Assembly: GCF_036373705.1 (NCBI RefSeq)
Contig: NC_089856.1
Coordinates: 13,174,501-13,238,500, forward strand
Direction of reading: 5' to 3'
Source: Amia ocellicauda
Taxonomy: Eukaryota > Chordata > Actinopteri > Amiiformes > Amiidae
Length of the DNA stretch: 64,000 nucleotides
Shown here: piece by piece, positions 25,500 to 37,105 of the stretch
How positions within the stretch are numbered: the stretch's first letter is position 1
Layout: the number at the start of each line of letters is the position of its first letter
Made by a program: the position numbers and the translations under genes
The notes under the pieces: generated by a model
Told to the model about the DNA's origin: nothing
What the model saw: the letters and a program-made list of their open reading frames with translations, nothing else
The model's database searches: none

Positions 25500-27490
25500 T
25501 GTGCAGCTGAGCCGGTGTGGTGCAGGTCCGCAATGTCTCTGTATCCACCTGCTCTGGATCTCCTGTCCACTCTCTGGGCTGGACGCCAGGTCATTCATTT
25601 ACAATACTGGGGAGTCTGAGCCTGGGTGTGCCTGCAGGAGTTTGAAGGAGGGAGAGTTAGAGAGGAAAGAAATGGATGAAAGAGTGAGTGAGGAAGGGGG
25701 AGGGAGGAGATGGAGAGAGAAAGTGAAGGAGGGAATTGGGGATAGAGAGGGGAAAAGGGAGAGTGATGGAGAAAAATAGAGCAACAGACAGAGTGGGACA
25801 GAGAGGAAGAGGTGAAAAGGAGACTGCAGGAGAAGTACAGACAGACAGACAGAGAGGGAGGTTGGGAGGCATGTCCCCTACAGCAGAAGCTGGTACTCAC
25901 TGTACACAGTTGCCGGGGGCAGGGGGTGTTATTGTGACCCTGCCGAGAGGACGGGTCGAGGCTGAGCTGCGATTCGCCCTGTTCCAGAAGCCGTGATTCT
26001 GCTGACAGACCCCTTCCTGTCTCTGCAGGGCAGAGTGAGCGTGAGAGAGGAAGAGAGAGAGAGAGATAGAGCACCATTTTCTTTTTGTTATGGAGCATGT
26101 TATGAAATGAAACCCTCTGACTGGGGAAAAAAAAAAAAAAAAAATCTGAGATAACAGACGGAGAAACTGCTGACTTACCAGAGAGAGGGGGATGGGGGGC
26201 ACTGCTGCAGAACATCAAGTCCTCATTAGGGGCTTGACAATGTGCAATCTGCCAAGGTAAACTGGGCTCTTTTGACACCCTCTTTTGGGGACGTAACACT
26301 GGGGGGGCTGTGTTATTGAAGCAGACTTGTTTGTCTGGGGTCTCAGGATTGGTAACTGCGGACCCTCGGCTGGTCCTGATGGGGAAAAATGTGTGGAAAT
26401 ACAGGTCTAGTTTTAAGGTCCAAGTTTTTCCAACCCAGCCCCCTCTCCGACTCCTCGGAGAATATCACTCACTGTTATTACTGTTGCTCTCACACTGATA
26501 ATCTCACACACCTGTAGGGACTCGCATGTGTATATTAGAGGAAAGAAAACAAATCACACATATGTAAACCATGTTGTACTGACTGCACTGCACTGTGCTG
26601 TGCTGGATTGCCACCGTACTGCAATGGTACTGGTCCACGTGGTCTGTCCACATGCCCCGCAGCAATGGGTGCGGTCTGAGGGGTGTCCACATCAAACGGT
26701 CACGCTGAAGGCACAGCGGACCTGTCACTGAGCCTGGGAGCCCAGTGCCATTGCTTTGGCAACACTGATGTCACCTTGTCATGTTAATAAAGCTTTTTTC
26801 TAACAGAATTTAAGTGAAATAAGAGATTGGGGGAGGTGGTGGTGGTGTGGTGATTAATGGGGTCCTCTTCCTTAATGAGTGTTTAATGTCCTGCAGGCTT
26901 CCTCCGCCCTCTCCCCCGCTTCCCCCTGCTGTGCTCTGACTAGGGGTCTTCCTGGCATTGTGTGTCAAAGGCGAGTAAATCATCACCTTGTGCCCGGCCA
27001 CACTTTTTTTCCAGGAGGATTTCATAAAAATAAACATAATCCTTCGAAAAATAAAGTGCTCAGTCTCTCACTCTCTTTCTCTCTGTCCCTTCTCTACCCG
27101 CCTCCCCGTCCCGATGTCTCCACACCCCACTGAGCCCCCCCTCCATCCTCAGGGTTACCAGGGATCAGAACCCGGGCCAGGCTGGAGCACCAGTGGGACG
27201 GGCCCTGGAACCCTCCCTGTCCCTCCTGATCCGAACTCTCAGCACCACCTACTGAATACACCGGGCCAGAACAGAAGCCATTGAAATGACCCCCCCCCCC
27301 ACCTCCCTCTATCTCTCTCTCGCATCCTGTTTTCACACCCTCTCCCCAGTGGAGGATGTCCTGTGTAAATGCTGTGCTCTCAGGCAATGCATGGGCAGTG
27401 GGTTTGCCTGGCCGGTGGGGGTGGGCGTGGGGGTGTTGGGGGGGGGGGGGTGTTTAATGTCTCAATTGCACACTGCAGAGCCCAGACTGT
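25500..27490. other. Intergenic DNA between pip4k2c and gpr182
   Basis: Purine-rich tracts (25640-25860, 26040-26070), an A-run at 26130, and CA/CTG pentamer traces at 26575-26640. No conserved frame or RNA gene was recognised on either strand. Confidence 0.6.
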
Positions 27491-27499
27491 CTCCGCACA

Positions 27500-27748
27500 A
27501 CGCAGTGGCTGCTATCTCTGCACACTTGGCTCCTGCCCAATCTTCGAAACAACAACCTCCCCCGTACCCCCATCTCTCTCTCCAACTCACAGCTGCGCGC
27601 CCGGTCCTCCAGCATCCAGCGTCCAGTCCGGTCTCCAGCCTTCAGTGTTTGCTCCTCTTCTCCAGCTCTTCAACCCAGACACCACGGCTGTCCTGCGTCT
27701 TCGCTGCAGTCTGCGCAGCTGAGGGCTTCTCTCCCTGCTGATTCGAGG
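27500..27748 (+). other. Candidate non-coding first exon of gpr182
   Basis: A C-rich stretch ends GATTCGAG before GTACTAAA, a plausible donor, about 890 bp before the acceptor CTCTCCAG at 28639 that precedes the coding exon. The gpr182 gene is known to have a 5' untranslated exon and one coding exon. The left edge is a guess. Confidence 0.35.
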
Positions 27749-28270
27749 TACTAAACACTTTGCTTTGCTTGTGCAACTCTCAGAAGACTTGACTGTCTCC
27801 CACTGCATTGTCTCCTTACATAACTATATATATGTGTGTGTGTATGTATATATATATATATATATATATGTGAGTTCCAAAAATTGCTGGCGCTACAATA
27901 GTTTTAATAAACCTTAAATGCGGGGTGCCTTAGCTGCTGTCGTTCCTTCCTTGAATGGATAATCCACTTAACATTGATTTTTGAACTTGAAGTGCTCTCT
28001 TAATTTTTTCCAGAGCTGTATATGACAGGGGGGTGGGGGGGGATTGTCTATAGGCTGAGTATGATTTTTTTTCTTTGAGACTTCTTTTTGCTGTCAATGT
28101 ACAGCTGGTTTTTGCACTGGTTTCTCTCAGTAATCATTAAAACAACATGGGTTCACACTGTCACTCGCTGTTAACAGTCATTGTGCTTCATGGTAAAAAC
28201 AATTCTCAATAATGTTGACAGGAGTATGAAATAAAAAAGTCAAGAAAAATTTGGAACTTATTACATTTAC

Positions 28271-28307
<37 letters not shown>

Positions 28308-28639
28308 TAACATAACTTAATAAGATACATGCAGAAAATGCACAGTTACGTAGTAAGTCTGCCGTAGTATCTGAGCCCATCCACTGTGCCCCGTGTCGTC
28401 AGTCTTCATAGTGTCAGTCTGGTCCTCAGACACCAGCCCTGGGGACATCACAGGAGCCTGAGACACGCAGGGGAATGAGAACCACAGCTGACACACATAT
28501 AGGGGTGGTCCAAACGAGGGGGCCGTCGAGATCCCCTGACCTCCAGAAAAATTTAACAAAAAGCTGAAAATTGGGGGGGGGGAAACGAACTAAAAAAAAT
28601 TCTCTCCCTCTCCCCTCACTCCACTCTCCCTCTCTCCAG
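27749..28639 (+). other. Putative gpr182 intron with AT microsatellites
   Basis: Contains TA tracts at about 27847-27870 and 28271-28304. No gene recognised. Its 3' edge is a good acceptor (polypyrimidine, then CAG at 28637-28639). Confidence 0.45.
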
Positions 28640-28652
28640 GCTACCCACCACC

Positions 28653-29741
28653 ATGCACGCCCACAATGCGTCAGAGGCCAACCACTTGGACACTAACTTC
28701 TCCATGCCCTGGTTCGTGTACGAATGCACACTGGAGCTGGATGTGCAGTATCGGCGGATCACGCTGTTCCTGCTCTACCTGCTAGTGTTTGTGGCTGGGC
28801 TGGCGGAGAACGGGCTGGTGGTGTGGGTCAACTGGCGCCGGCGCCACTCTCGAAGCGCAGTCACCTTCTGCGTGCTCAACGTGTGCCTGGCAGACCTGGT
28901 CATGGTGCTGGTGCTGCCCTTCTACATGCTGGAGGTGGCGCTGCACAACGTGTGGCTGTGGGGCCGGGCCCTGTGCAAGATCAGCCACCTGCTGTACATG
29001 GCCAACTTCTACGGCGGCACCTTCTTCCTCGCCTACATGGCGGTGGAGCGCTACCTGGCCCTGGTGCAGCCCCCACCCAGCTGGGGCCCACAGGAGAAGC
29101 GACGGCGGGCGCTGGTGTGTGGAGGGCTGTGGGCCCTGGCCCTGTTCCTCACTGTCCTTGAGAACGTGCACGTGGACCTGCTAGAGTGGGATGAGCCCGG
29201 CTGCTATATGATCCCTGAACACAGCTACACGGAGTGGTACACCACCCTCACCATGCTGTCCATAGTCTTCCAGTTCCTGCTGCCAGGCGCGGTCATCATC
29301 ACTTTCAACGTGCTCCTGGCCCGCGCTGTGCGCTCAGCCCCTGGGGTGGAGGGCCGGCGCGACACTTGGGTGGTGCACCTGTACTCCCTGGTGTTCGTGC
29401 TGTGCTACCTGCCCTATCACCTGATCATGGTCCTGCTGATGGTGGATGAACTTTTACCCCTGGCCTTCAGCTGCAACATGATGGAGTTCCTGTACTTCTC
29501 TTACAGCATCATGCAGTGCCTGTCACTCTTCCACTGCATTGCCAATCCCATCCTCTACAACTTTCTGAGCCCTGCCTTCCGCACGCATCTCGTCAATGCT
29601 CTGCTGAGCCACCTCTCCCGCACCCCTGCCCCCACCAACCAACTCAACGCCAACACCAATGCCAAATCTGCCAGCCCCCCTGTCCAGGAAGGGAGAGAGA
29701 TCCAGGATTCGGACACCAGCCACTCGGACATTGTGACGTAA
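28653..29741 (+). CDS. gpr182: G protein-coupled receptor 182 (atypical chemokine receptor type)
   Basis: One open exon of 362 aa with strong start context CCACCATGC, 13 nt after a splice acceptor. The mammalian protein is an endothelial seven-helix receptor that scavenges chemokines (also named ACKR5). Two N-glycosylation sites lie at the outer N-terminus (N5, N15). Seven hydrophobic segments are visible, roughly 35-58, 69-92, 106-130, 153-172, 197-222, 241-263 and 278-303. Cys108 and Cys184 can form the usual disulfide. Helix 7 has NPILY at 298-302 followed by NFLSPAFR, matching the family closely. Two microswitch changes stand out: ERY at 132-134 in place of DRY, and CYLP at 251-254 where most receptors have CWLP. 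The tail is Ser/Thr/Asp-rich. Position next to zbtb39, tail to tail, agrees with the human order. Confidence 0.96.
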   Translation: MHAHNASEANHLDTNFSMPWFVYECTLELDVQYRRITLFLLYLLVFVAGLAENGLVVWVNWRRRHSRSAVTFCVLNVCLADLVMVLVLPFYMLEVALHNVWLWGRALCKISHLLYMANFYGGTFFLAYMAVERYLALVQPPPSWGPQEKRRRALVCGGLWALALFLTVLENVHVDLLEWDEPGCYMIPEHSYTEWYTTLTMLSIVFQFLLPGAVIITFNVLLARAVRSAPGVEGRRDTWVVHLYSLVFVLCYLPYHLIMVLLMVDELLPLAFSCNMMEFLYFSYSIMQCLSLFHCIANPILYNFLSPAFRTHLVNALLSHLSRTPAPTNQLNANTNAKSASPPVQEGREIQDSDTSHSDIVT

Positions 29742-30477
29742 AGGAAAACGCATCCAGAAAACGACAACGCAGGAAGCGCAGTTTCTGCACCAAGAACACC
29801 GTGTGATGCAGCATGCAAGCCTAACATCGCGCCGCCAGCACATCCATTTTTTTTTATTTTTTATAATACATATTGTGTCTCCTGTGCATATTCTCATATT
29901 CTCTACAGACCAGATCTGAACACGACCTAAACAAACACAGCAACATGACACAGACGCATCTCGAATGCCCTTGTCAGAACTGTGCTCCAACCCCTCACTG
30001 GTGTCCCTGACCAGGACAGAAGATACAGAAACTACAAGCTTGCAAAGTCGAGCAAAATATTTCAAGGACCTCTTCTTGGGTTTTCAGGTCACCTTCCAAC
30101 AGATAAATCTCTCCCGGCGACTCAGCGGCGAGCGCCTGCGAACGCAAGGAAGGAAGCACTTTTCACAGCTTCCTCCTGTGTAAACATGGCAGCAGAGTCT
30201 TGATTTATTTCACTGATATGTCTTTTATTATTCTTGGAATTATTATTTTTTTACATATCCTTACTATGTAAAGTCAACATCCATGAGCTGTACAACCACA
30301 CAGGTGTTGCGATTATTTCCTGTGCAGAAAGTGTTCCTGCTGTGGAGAGGGCAGCCTGGGGGGGGGGGCAGGGAAGATGCTGTTGAGGTCTATATTAACT
30401 CGTGTACCTTAACGCCTGTATACTGTTGCACCCCTAATCTGTTTCGGCTCAATCAAGTATGAACCCATCACCTTTTA

Positions 30478-30483
30478 AATAAA
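30478..30483 (+). terminator. Candidate poly(A) signal of gpr182
   Basis: AATAAA 737 bp after the gpr182 stop. Confidence 0.55.
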
Positions 30484-30539
30484 AATGTACATGGCAACAC
30501 AACCAGACTGATTTTCTCTCCTGTCAGTCCAGACTTTTT

Positions 30540-32240
30540 AGTTTTAATACTGATCATCATCGGCTGTCGCATCCATCAGTTTTTTCAGGCTTGCTGAGGC
30601 GACGGTCGTTCATACGGCTGGATCCACCGGTTGAGGACAGGGCCCCGTGGCTTAGTGTTGGGAGGTTTGAATGATGTATTGCTGGACTGGGAAAAAGTTC
30701 CTGCCACTGCTTGATAGCCTTCTGACCCTGATACAGTGAGAGAGAAGATGGGAGGGGATGGGGGATGCAGGGGAAGAGCAAGAGAAACAGCGAAGGGCAC
30801 AATAGGAGGAAGCCACACAAAGCGGAATGAGCTCCTGGAAAGTTTAGGGTTCAAAGGTCAGAGGTCAAGGGCTGGAGAAGTGGGGGGCTTTGTTCCTGTA
30901 GGAAAGTTCGTATCAGATAGGATAGCGTACATAGTTCTCCAAGGTCGGTCTCCTGGCTCCAGGAGTATTGGCGCAATCGATCTGAGAGCGCAGGGTTGGG
31001 GGGGCTTGGGTGCTCCTCCTGTTCCCAGACAACCTTTATCGGGGAGGCTGATCAGCTGACCCGTCAAACAAATGAAGTGTTGTGACATCAGGGGTGAGGA
31101 AGTCCCTCCCGGGACACGCTCTGTAAATGGTCTTGTTCTTCTGCAGTTTGAAACAAAGATTTGTATTTACATACTTTTTACTTTCTACAATTTATTTTAC
31201 AGAAGATTCTCGACCAGGGGCTGAATTTCTAGCTGTCCCTATCCCCCACTGTTTTACAGGAACTGGAGCCACGCTTTATATACAGCCAGCGCACAGACAC
31301 TAGCACTTGACAACACACAAGTGTAACACAAGTGAGGATTGTTTTTATTTTATTCTAAACAGAACAGACAGAAAACATTGTTAGAACAGTATAAATACTG
31401 TTTTTAAACATAAACAGTACCGTATATTGTGACTCTCAAACACAACAAATGTGTAAAAGATTAAAATAAATCTTTTAGGAAAAAACAAAACCTCACTGCC
31501 AGTGTGGAGAAAGCAGCCTGAGCTCTGGGTCTGAAGTCCTCAGGGCACTGCAGCAATGGGTCTGTCACACTGAGGCACACTGGGGGCTCAAAAGTGGTGA
31601 ATTCAAAATAAAATATATTGTAAACAAGGAAAATAAATTCAAACATTACAACAATATTTTATCTCAACATCCATTATTTCACTTTTCCTCGAAAATATTG
31701 TTATGTTTTCAACTTTATTTTTCTTGTTTACGATATTTTACGCGCACTCCACCATTCAAAGCAATCCGTCTCTCCCACAAAGTCACGGCAAATCAGCTGG
31801 TGCTGCCACCCAGTGTCAGTGGTGCTGAATTACGTTTTTTTTTTTTTTTTTTTAAAGGTCTTTTTTTTATTTAATTTTTTTATAAAGAACCTGAACCTAA
31901 ATTAACCTCACCTTTAAGAGTGTTACATGTCAACAGCACACACACACTCTCACACACATCTCAGAATGTGTTTGCATGAGAGTGGTTGTGTTTCATGTCC
32001 CCCCCAAATGATCTGGCTTGCAGTTGAAGAAGAGTAATACAAAAATAAAAAAATAAAATAAAATCCAAACTGGGGTTAAATATTAAGTATGGAAAATAAT
32101 TTTAAAAATTATAATCAGGTATTCCAAAATAAATATATTCATTGTCGTAAGAACAATAACACTAATACCATTCATATTAAAATCAGTTTTCTGGTTATGC
32201 AGCACTAGAACTAGAACCGCACCCTGAGACAGAGTGGGTG
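30540..32240. other. Intergenic and 3' untranslated DNA between convergent gpr182 and zbtb39
   Basis: AT-rich, no conserved frame. Minus-strand poly(A) signals for zbtb39 are likely here, for example the inverted AATAAA at 31867-31872. Confidence 0.6.
31867..31872 (-). terminator. Candidate poly(A) signal of zbtb39
   Basis: TTTATT on the plus strand, AATAAA on the minus strand, 370 bp after the zbtb39 stop. It sits in a T-rich run, so chance is possible. Confidence 0.35.
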
Positions 32241-32241
32241 C

Positions 32242-35200
32242 TCAGCTGTCCAGGCCGGGGGGCAGCGGCTCTTTGGAGTGGTCATTGTACATGAAGGTGC
32301 TCTCGATGCTGAAGTCGGGGGGCAGGCGGTCACGGTGCAGCTCCATGTGCGCTGTCACCTGCTTCAGCGTGGAGTAGAACAGGCCGCACTCAGTGCAGCG
32401 GTACATCAGTGCCCCCGCGTGCGTCTTCAGGTGGCAGATCATGGTGGAGCGACCACGGAAGAAGCGCAGGCACACCTGATAACAACAATGGGGATGATCA
32501 TGTTAATAATAGTAAAATTAATAAAATAATGAATAACAATACTAGTAAAATTAATAATAAATATTATGAATAATAATAAAATCTATTTTATATAGCGCCT
32601 TTCTCTGGATGACGAAGGCAGGTTGGAAATGAAAGCTGGTGCCAAAAACACTAAGACCCTCAAAGAGACAATAAGGAAAGTTAGTTAGTGACGGGGGCGC
32701 TGTCAGTGTAGCACAGGGACTGGGGGGGTGACAAGAAGTTGAGCCCTACCTTACACTGGTAGGGCTTCTCCCCTGTGTGGATACGCAGGTGGTAGGTGAA
32801 CTCCCCGGAGTGAGCAAACCGCTTGCCACAGAATCTGCACCGGTACCACTTGGGCTTGGCAGGTGGGCCCTGAGGTACGGTGTGGAGGTGGAGGGTACCG
32901 GGAGCGGGCACAGGGCCAGGGAAAGCAGGGAAGCTATTTGTGGGACCCGAGCCAGATCCTTGACCCAGCAGAAGCCCGTCCTGGATTCCGAAGCACGCCC
33001 TCCCCCCACCGCCACCGCCCGCTGTACTGTTACTGATAGAGCTGTCGCTGTGGGCGTTCATGTGGCTGTTGGGGACACTGCACCCTGCCAGCGAGGAGGA
33101 GGAAGAACAGGAGGAGGAAGACTCCAGCAGGCTCTCTGCCTTCCTCTTGCTGTGCTGCCGCTGCTGGGGGTGGTTTGACCCAGTCTCCCCGGAGTGCAGG
33201 CTGAGGTGGTACTGGAAGGCCAAGGGGGAGTGGAACACCTGGGGGCACAGGAAGCAACGTATCTCCTCCCTCGCCCCTCCATCCCCCTCCTCCTCATCCT
33301 CGTCCTCCTCATCTCCCTGCCGCGCTCTCTCCCCGGCGTGCAGTGTCAGGTGCCTTGCCAGCAGGGGGCGCTGCAGGAACGCACGGGGGCAGCGGGGGCA
33401 ACAGTGGAGGGCCAGGCCAAGGTGGGAGAGGGCGTGGCGCAGCAGGGCACACAGGGAGGGCAGCAGGCGCTCGCATACCCCGCAGCGCAGGGACGACGTG
33501 GACACGTGCTGCAGGAGGTGCTCCCTCACAGCCTTGGGGGGGGTAGGGGGATGAGGGAGGGAGGTTGGAGGAAAGGGGAAAGATAGAAAAGATACAGAAG
33601 GGAAGGAAGAGAGGAAAGAGAAGGTTAGACAGACACACACTTCCTCCTCATACCGATAGGCCTTGCACAGTTCTCTGGGTGATCAATGTCTGCAGAGTAC
33701 CGGTACTGTGATGTACTCTAAATTAAACCTTCCTGTATTGCAGCTACACAGTGGGAGTCCCATAAGCCCTTCCTATGGAGTTCATAATGCTCACAAATGA
33801 ACTAACATCCAGAAGACAACCTGTAACAACATGCGTTACTGTACTGTTAGTGATCAATTGATGCTGAATACAAGACACAGTACTATGAACCACTGTGCAG
33901 TTTAATGCAAGACAAACATCACTCAAACATGATGTCACTTCCTCACTGACCTGGAAGTCCTTGCCGAGGGCTTTGTGACAGACAGCGCAGTGCAGTTCCC
34001 CTTGGAGCCCCTGGGTGGTGCTGGGGGTGGTGCTGGCGAGCAGTGGCAGGGCAGGGGCGGACATGGAAGAGCTGTGGCGGCGGTGCTGTGCGAGCTGGGC
34101 CTGGCTGTGGAATTGCAGCTGGCACAGGTCACAGGGGTACAGGGGCAGGCCCAGGTGCGAGAGGGCGTGGGCCAGCCGGGCGCCGCGCTCGGGCAGGTGG
34201 ATGCCGCAGAGACGGCAGGCCCCACTCTCAGACAGGTGAGTCTCAGCGTGCGCTCGGATGGCAGCTGCATCGGGGGGCAGCACGGCCCCACACGCCTGAC
34301 ACGCCCGGAAAGACCCTGCCCCACGCCCTGTGCTGTAGTCCTCATTTTCCAGACACACCAAGTCTTCCTCCTCCTCCTCCTCCTCTTCCTCCTCGAGCTC
34401 TTCAATATAGTGCTCCTCGTCATCGCTCAGCTCAATTATCTCACCCACCATCCCTCCACCTTTCTCTTCCTCTCCTCCTTCTTGCAGACGCCCATCTTCG
34501 AAAAACAGGTCCCTGACCCCCAGCCCGACTTCCTCAGCCTCCTCCCCCACTTCCCCACCCAGCTCCCCTTCGCCCGCCACAAGTCTCAGCCCATCCAAGG
34601 GGTCCCCGGAGGAGGATGAGGGGGCACAGGTCTCCCCCAGCTGGGCAGAGGAGTCAGGGAACGCCTGCGGGACAAAGATGCTCAGGGTCTGGGGCGTGCA
34701 CTCTTCCCCTGGTGTCCCCTCTCCCTTTTGATTTGCCTCAGCCTCACTCTCCCCCCTCATAACTTCCTCTGTGTCCACCTCTTCGGTCTTGAGGCAGTGC
34801 AGGGGGCCCAGTGGGGGCAGGGACTCTATTTCTGTGCAGGAGGGGTGACCGTTTGCGGGGGATGGCAGCACCAGGGGCTGGCTGGGGGCGGATGCCTGAC
34901 AGTACTCCATAAGAGATTCCTCATCCTCTGTTTTCGGGACCAGGGAGAGAGGGATGGGGGCAGAAGGAGCAGGGGAAGTGGAAGTGGAGGTAGAGAGGGA
35001 GAGGGAGGTGGAGGAGAAGGAGGGGGCCTGGGGACAACTGCGGTCGGCCAAGAGAGGGAGAGGTGCAGGGGGAGGGTGTGTGGGAGGGGGGACAGTCAGA
35101 GAGGACAAACTGGAAGTGGAGGAGGACCAGGAGGAATAAGAGGAAGCTGGACACACAGCAGCAGCAGCAGCAGCAACATTGGTGTCAGCAGTGGGATGGG

Positions 35201-35609
35201 CTGCCTCTGCGCCGAGTCCCTGCAGGTCGGGGAAAGTGGTGTGGCAGGCACGCACCAGCTCCCGCACACCCAGCCTCTCGGCCACCTCGTACAGCACGCC
35301 CACATCCACGAGCTCCGTGAACAGCTCGGCCGTATAGATGAACGTCAGCACCTTCTCGAAATTCGCCGGCGACACGAAGTCCACCTCAAAGGTCCGGACG
35401 CTGCCACCGCCATCTTGCCCCGCTTCTCCGCCGGCTGCAAACAAGCCCCGGAAGTAGGCAGCGGCGCAGGCCAGGATGGCACGGTGGGCGGGGAAGGAGC
35501 GCCCCCCCACCTGGAGCTGCACGTCACACAGCGAGCGCGACAGCCGGCAGCGGTTGAGCTCGGTCAGCAGGCTGGACGCGTAGCCCGGCCCCTGCAGACG
35601 GACCCTCAT
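32242..35609 (-). CDS. zbtb39: Zinc finger and BTB domain-containing protein 39
   Basis: Three exons, 35609-33951, 33532-32750 and 32475-32242, join in phase 0 to 891 aa (human about 712). It is a predicted nuclear DNA-binding regulator. The N-terminal BTB domain (about 1-125) shows [20 protein letters not shown] and [21 protein letters not shown] long Ser/Pro/Glu-rich linker follows, with an acidic run near 400 and the IELSDDEE motif. C2H2 fingers fill the C-terminal half; the last ones, [38 protein letters not shown] and [19 protein letters not shown], and the tail [19 protein letters not shown] match the human C-terminus. Both introns are GT-AG and short (418 and 274 nt). I use the Met of MRVRL; the human start MGMR suggests an upstream exon (see 36749-36812). 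The extra length over human lies mainly in linkers. Confidence 0.95.
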
Positions 35610-35878
35610 CCCTATCGCCACTCACCCCGCCCCCCCCCCCCCCCCGTCTCAACTGGGATGACACAAGCAGAGATGCACGAACACACACATACACAGAGAC
35701 AAGCGCACACATGCAGAGAAGCACAAAGATGCAATCCCAGGAATGGGAAGCACAGAGAGGACCGATGGGAGGATAAGGGGGAAAGACAAGGACAAGAAAG
35801 AAACCGCCAAAGACATACAGACAGCACGACACAAACACCCACATTTACATAGCCAGGCAGAGGACCAGACACACACAC

Positions 35879-36022
<144 letters not shown>

Positions 36023-36748
36023 TGTGGTTAAGTGGTGCAATCGGTGTCAGGTTCACAAAACATTACGCTGCTTTGTGGTTAGTCCTGGAACTGGATTGTA
36101 CAGTCTCGAATACGGAATACAGCAGAGAAGCAGAGTTAGAATGAACCTGTTAGATACCCATCGGCTTCTACCGATTTCGACACATTACAATACTAAAATA
36201 ATAAGACCAAGACTTATGAGCGATAGGTCCATTTTTTATTTTTACCTATTTGTTCATTCAGCCAAGATGACAGGTTTCACAGACCCAGATCAGCACTAGT
36301 CACGGACTACCCAATGTTATTTTAATTACAGTAGTCCTAGTGCTGACCGAGGTCCGTGCACCCATCCATTAAAGTCTTAAACTAAGCAATTTATTTGGAT
36401 TTTATGTCCGCGCTTGAAGTACTAGTAGTAGCAGAATAAAAATAAGAATAAGAAACACAACCGAGCAACAGTTCAGACGAACTTATTAATGTAAATAACA
36501 AACAACCACCAACACTGTAAATAAAAACTGTACATACGATGAACACTAGCAATTTACAGACACGTTTAAATTACAATACTGTACATTTAATGAACACAAA
36601 GATGGGATCTCACACAGATATATTTGCATCTATATGAACTGGAATAACAGTCTAACGAACTGTGTTGAGAAAGAACAGCCACATCGTTAAGGTGTCTGAG
36701 GGGCTATATTTTACACACACTGTTCATGTCAATAAATGATGGACTTAC

Positions 36749-36812
36749 CCATGAAATACACCTGGTCCGAGACAGTGTCTTTCTGCAGCCCCAGTCCCCG
36801 ACATAGCACCAT
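36749..36812 (-). other. zbtb39: Candidate 5' exon of zbtb39
   Basis: On the minus strand an ATG at 36812 opens MVLCRGLGLQKDTVSDQVYF then Met, ending ATG G before a consensus donor GTAAGT. The main coding exon is preceded by GATAG, and joining there (35611) gives Met-Gly-Met-Arg, the same four residues that begin human ZBTB39. So translation may start at the last Met of this exon (36752) or 20 codons earlier. The proposed acceptor lacks a nearby pyrimidine tract, which is the main argument against. Promoter-like ETS sites lie directly upstream. Confidence 0.45.
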
Positions 36813-36836
36813 GAAGCCAGCACCATTAGCAACAAT

Positions 36837-36894
36837 AAGAGTTCTACTTCCGGTACGCAAAACAGCTGTTTCTCTTACCGGAAGTAGAACTCTT
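36837..36894. promoter_or_regulatory. 58-bp palindrome with mirrored ETS sites, candidate zbtb39 promoter core
   Basis: Perfect 19-bp inverted arms (36837-36855 and 36876-36894), each with the ETS site CCGGAAGT, enclose a 12-bp palindrome AAACAGCTGTTT (36860-36871) on the same centre. It sits just upstream of the candidate zbtb39 5' exon. ETS/GABP sites mark many housekeeping promoters. Confidence 0.55.
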
Positions 36895-37105
36895 CTTCTT
36901 GATCAATATTATTGAGTTTCTATATCTGTGGTTACTAGCTTCACGCTACATCTGTGCCAGTTTAATTAGAGGATCTTTGCTCTCGGCTAAAACTCAAATC
37001 TGGCTCTCCACAGGCAGCGGATAGCGCCACACAGCGGTCGGAGGTGAGAAGTGCAGAGACTGGAATGAATGGAACTGAGCTATTAGAACTAGACAGCTCG
37101 TTATA

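Larger units (their letters stand above)
36300..37105. other. Upstream DNA of zbtb39
   Basis: Apart from the ETS palindrome and candidate exon, this is AT-rich DNA with a pair of interlaced inverted repeats at 36291-36358. No gene recognised. Confidence 0.5.

Noticed and set aside
34728-35852. 374-aa plus-strand frame opposite zbtb39
   Set aside because: Antisense of the BTB exon and of GA repeats; no recognisable domain.
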